From DAIOHQ01 sp036744635 (GTDB lineage: Bacteria > Planctomycetota > Phycisphaerae > Tepidisphaerales > Tepidisphaeraceae): a stretch of DNA of 12,475 nucleotides. Numbering within the stretch: the stretch's first letter is position 1; the number at the start of each line of letters is the position of its first letter. The notes beneath the pieces were generated by a model, which did no database searches, was not told where the DNA came from, and worked only from the letters and a program-made list of their open reading frames with translations. This document shows positions 12,405-12,475 of this stretch, piece after piece. The stretch is taken from contig DAIOHQ010000140.1 of NCBI GenBank assembly GCA_036744635.1, forward strand, positions 1 through 12,475, in the 5' to 3' direction. A program made the position numbers and the translations under genes.

Positions 12405-12475
12405 GAAGATAGTCAACATCCCAACGTGCCCGTTCGCACACTGTTAGCCCGACTTCCGCAGTTGGCACCGGAGAA

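Overview
The window reads as chromosomal DNA of a GC-rich planctomycete, most likely from the Phycisphaerae/Tepidisphaerales side. The best clue is the N-terminal peptide ending in LEERRMLSAA at 2413-2530. This is the planctomycete-specific surface or extracellular protein leader, usually written LExRRLLSA. Long GC-rich genes, near-leaderless promoters and many REP-type palindromes agree with this, but nothing here fixes the genus. I see no rRNA, tRNA, CRISPR array, transposase or integrase.

Layout. (1) 297-2227, minus strand: a UbiD-family prFMN decarboxylase and a small one-helix membrane protein whose start codon overlaps the decarboxylase stop (TGATG). (2) 2228-4529: a 2.3 kb gene-poor, repeat-rich accessory stretch. 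It holds the broken 5' end of an LEERRMLS surface-protein gene cut by a MITE-like inverted repeat, three copies of a 46-bp repeat that carries a sigma70-like promoter next to small minus-strand ORFs, a small two-helix membrane protein, and two further palindromic or tandem repeat elements (GGTGACG type and GGGGTCAGGAACC type). The last two resemble repeats mobilised by REP-associated tyrosine transposases. (3) 4530-5507, plus: a divergent RNase HII-like protein with a promoter abutting its ATG. (4) 5534-5596: a REPIN-like double palindrome between convergent genes. (5) 5626-8097, minus: an operon of a clan GH-A glycoside hydrolase and aldose 1-epimerase (GalM), i.e. cytoplasmic sugar processing. 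(6) 8200-9102, minus: an OmpA/Pal-type lipoprotein with a clear rho-independent terminator. (7) 9398-12337, plus: a 979-residue FAD-dependent oxidoreductase with two Rossmann-like modules and a helical HEAT-like tail. (8) 12347-12404: a perfect 25-bp inverted repeat (REPIN-like) just after that gene.

The metabolic genes are ordinary in content. The GH-A/GalM pair fits an organism that degrades polysaccharides, and oxidoreductases of the FAD type are common in such genomes. The most unusual part is 2.5-3.8 kb. There a promoter-bearing repeat recurs at 0.4-0.5 kb intervals in one orientation, each copy upstream of a different small ORF, which looks like a cassette or mobile-promoter arrangement. 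The second most unusual item is the RNase HII-like protein with altered active-site motifs (GYG for GRG, KAE for KAD).

All family calls come from reading motifs by eye. No database search was possible.
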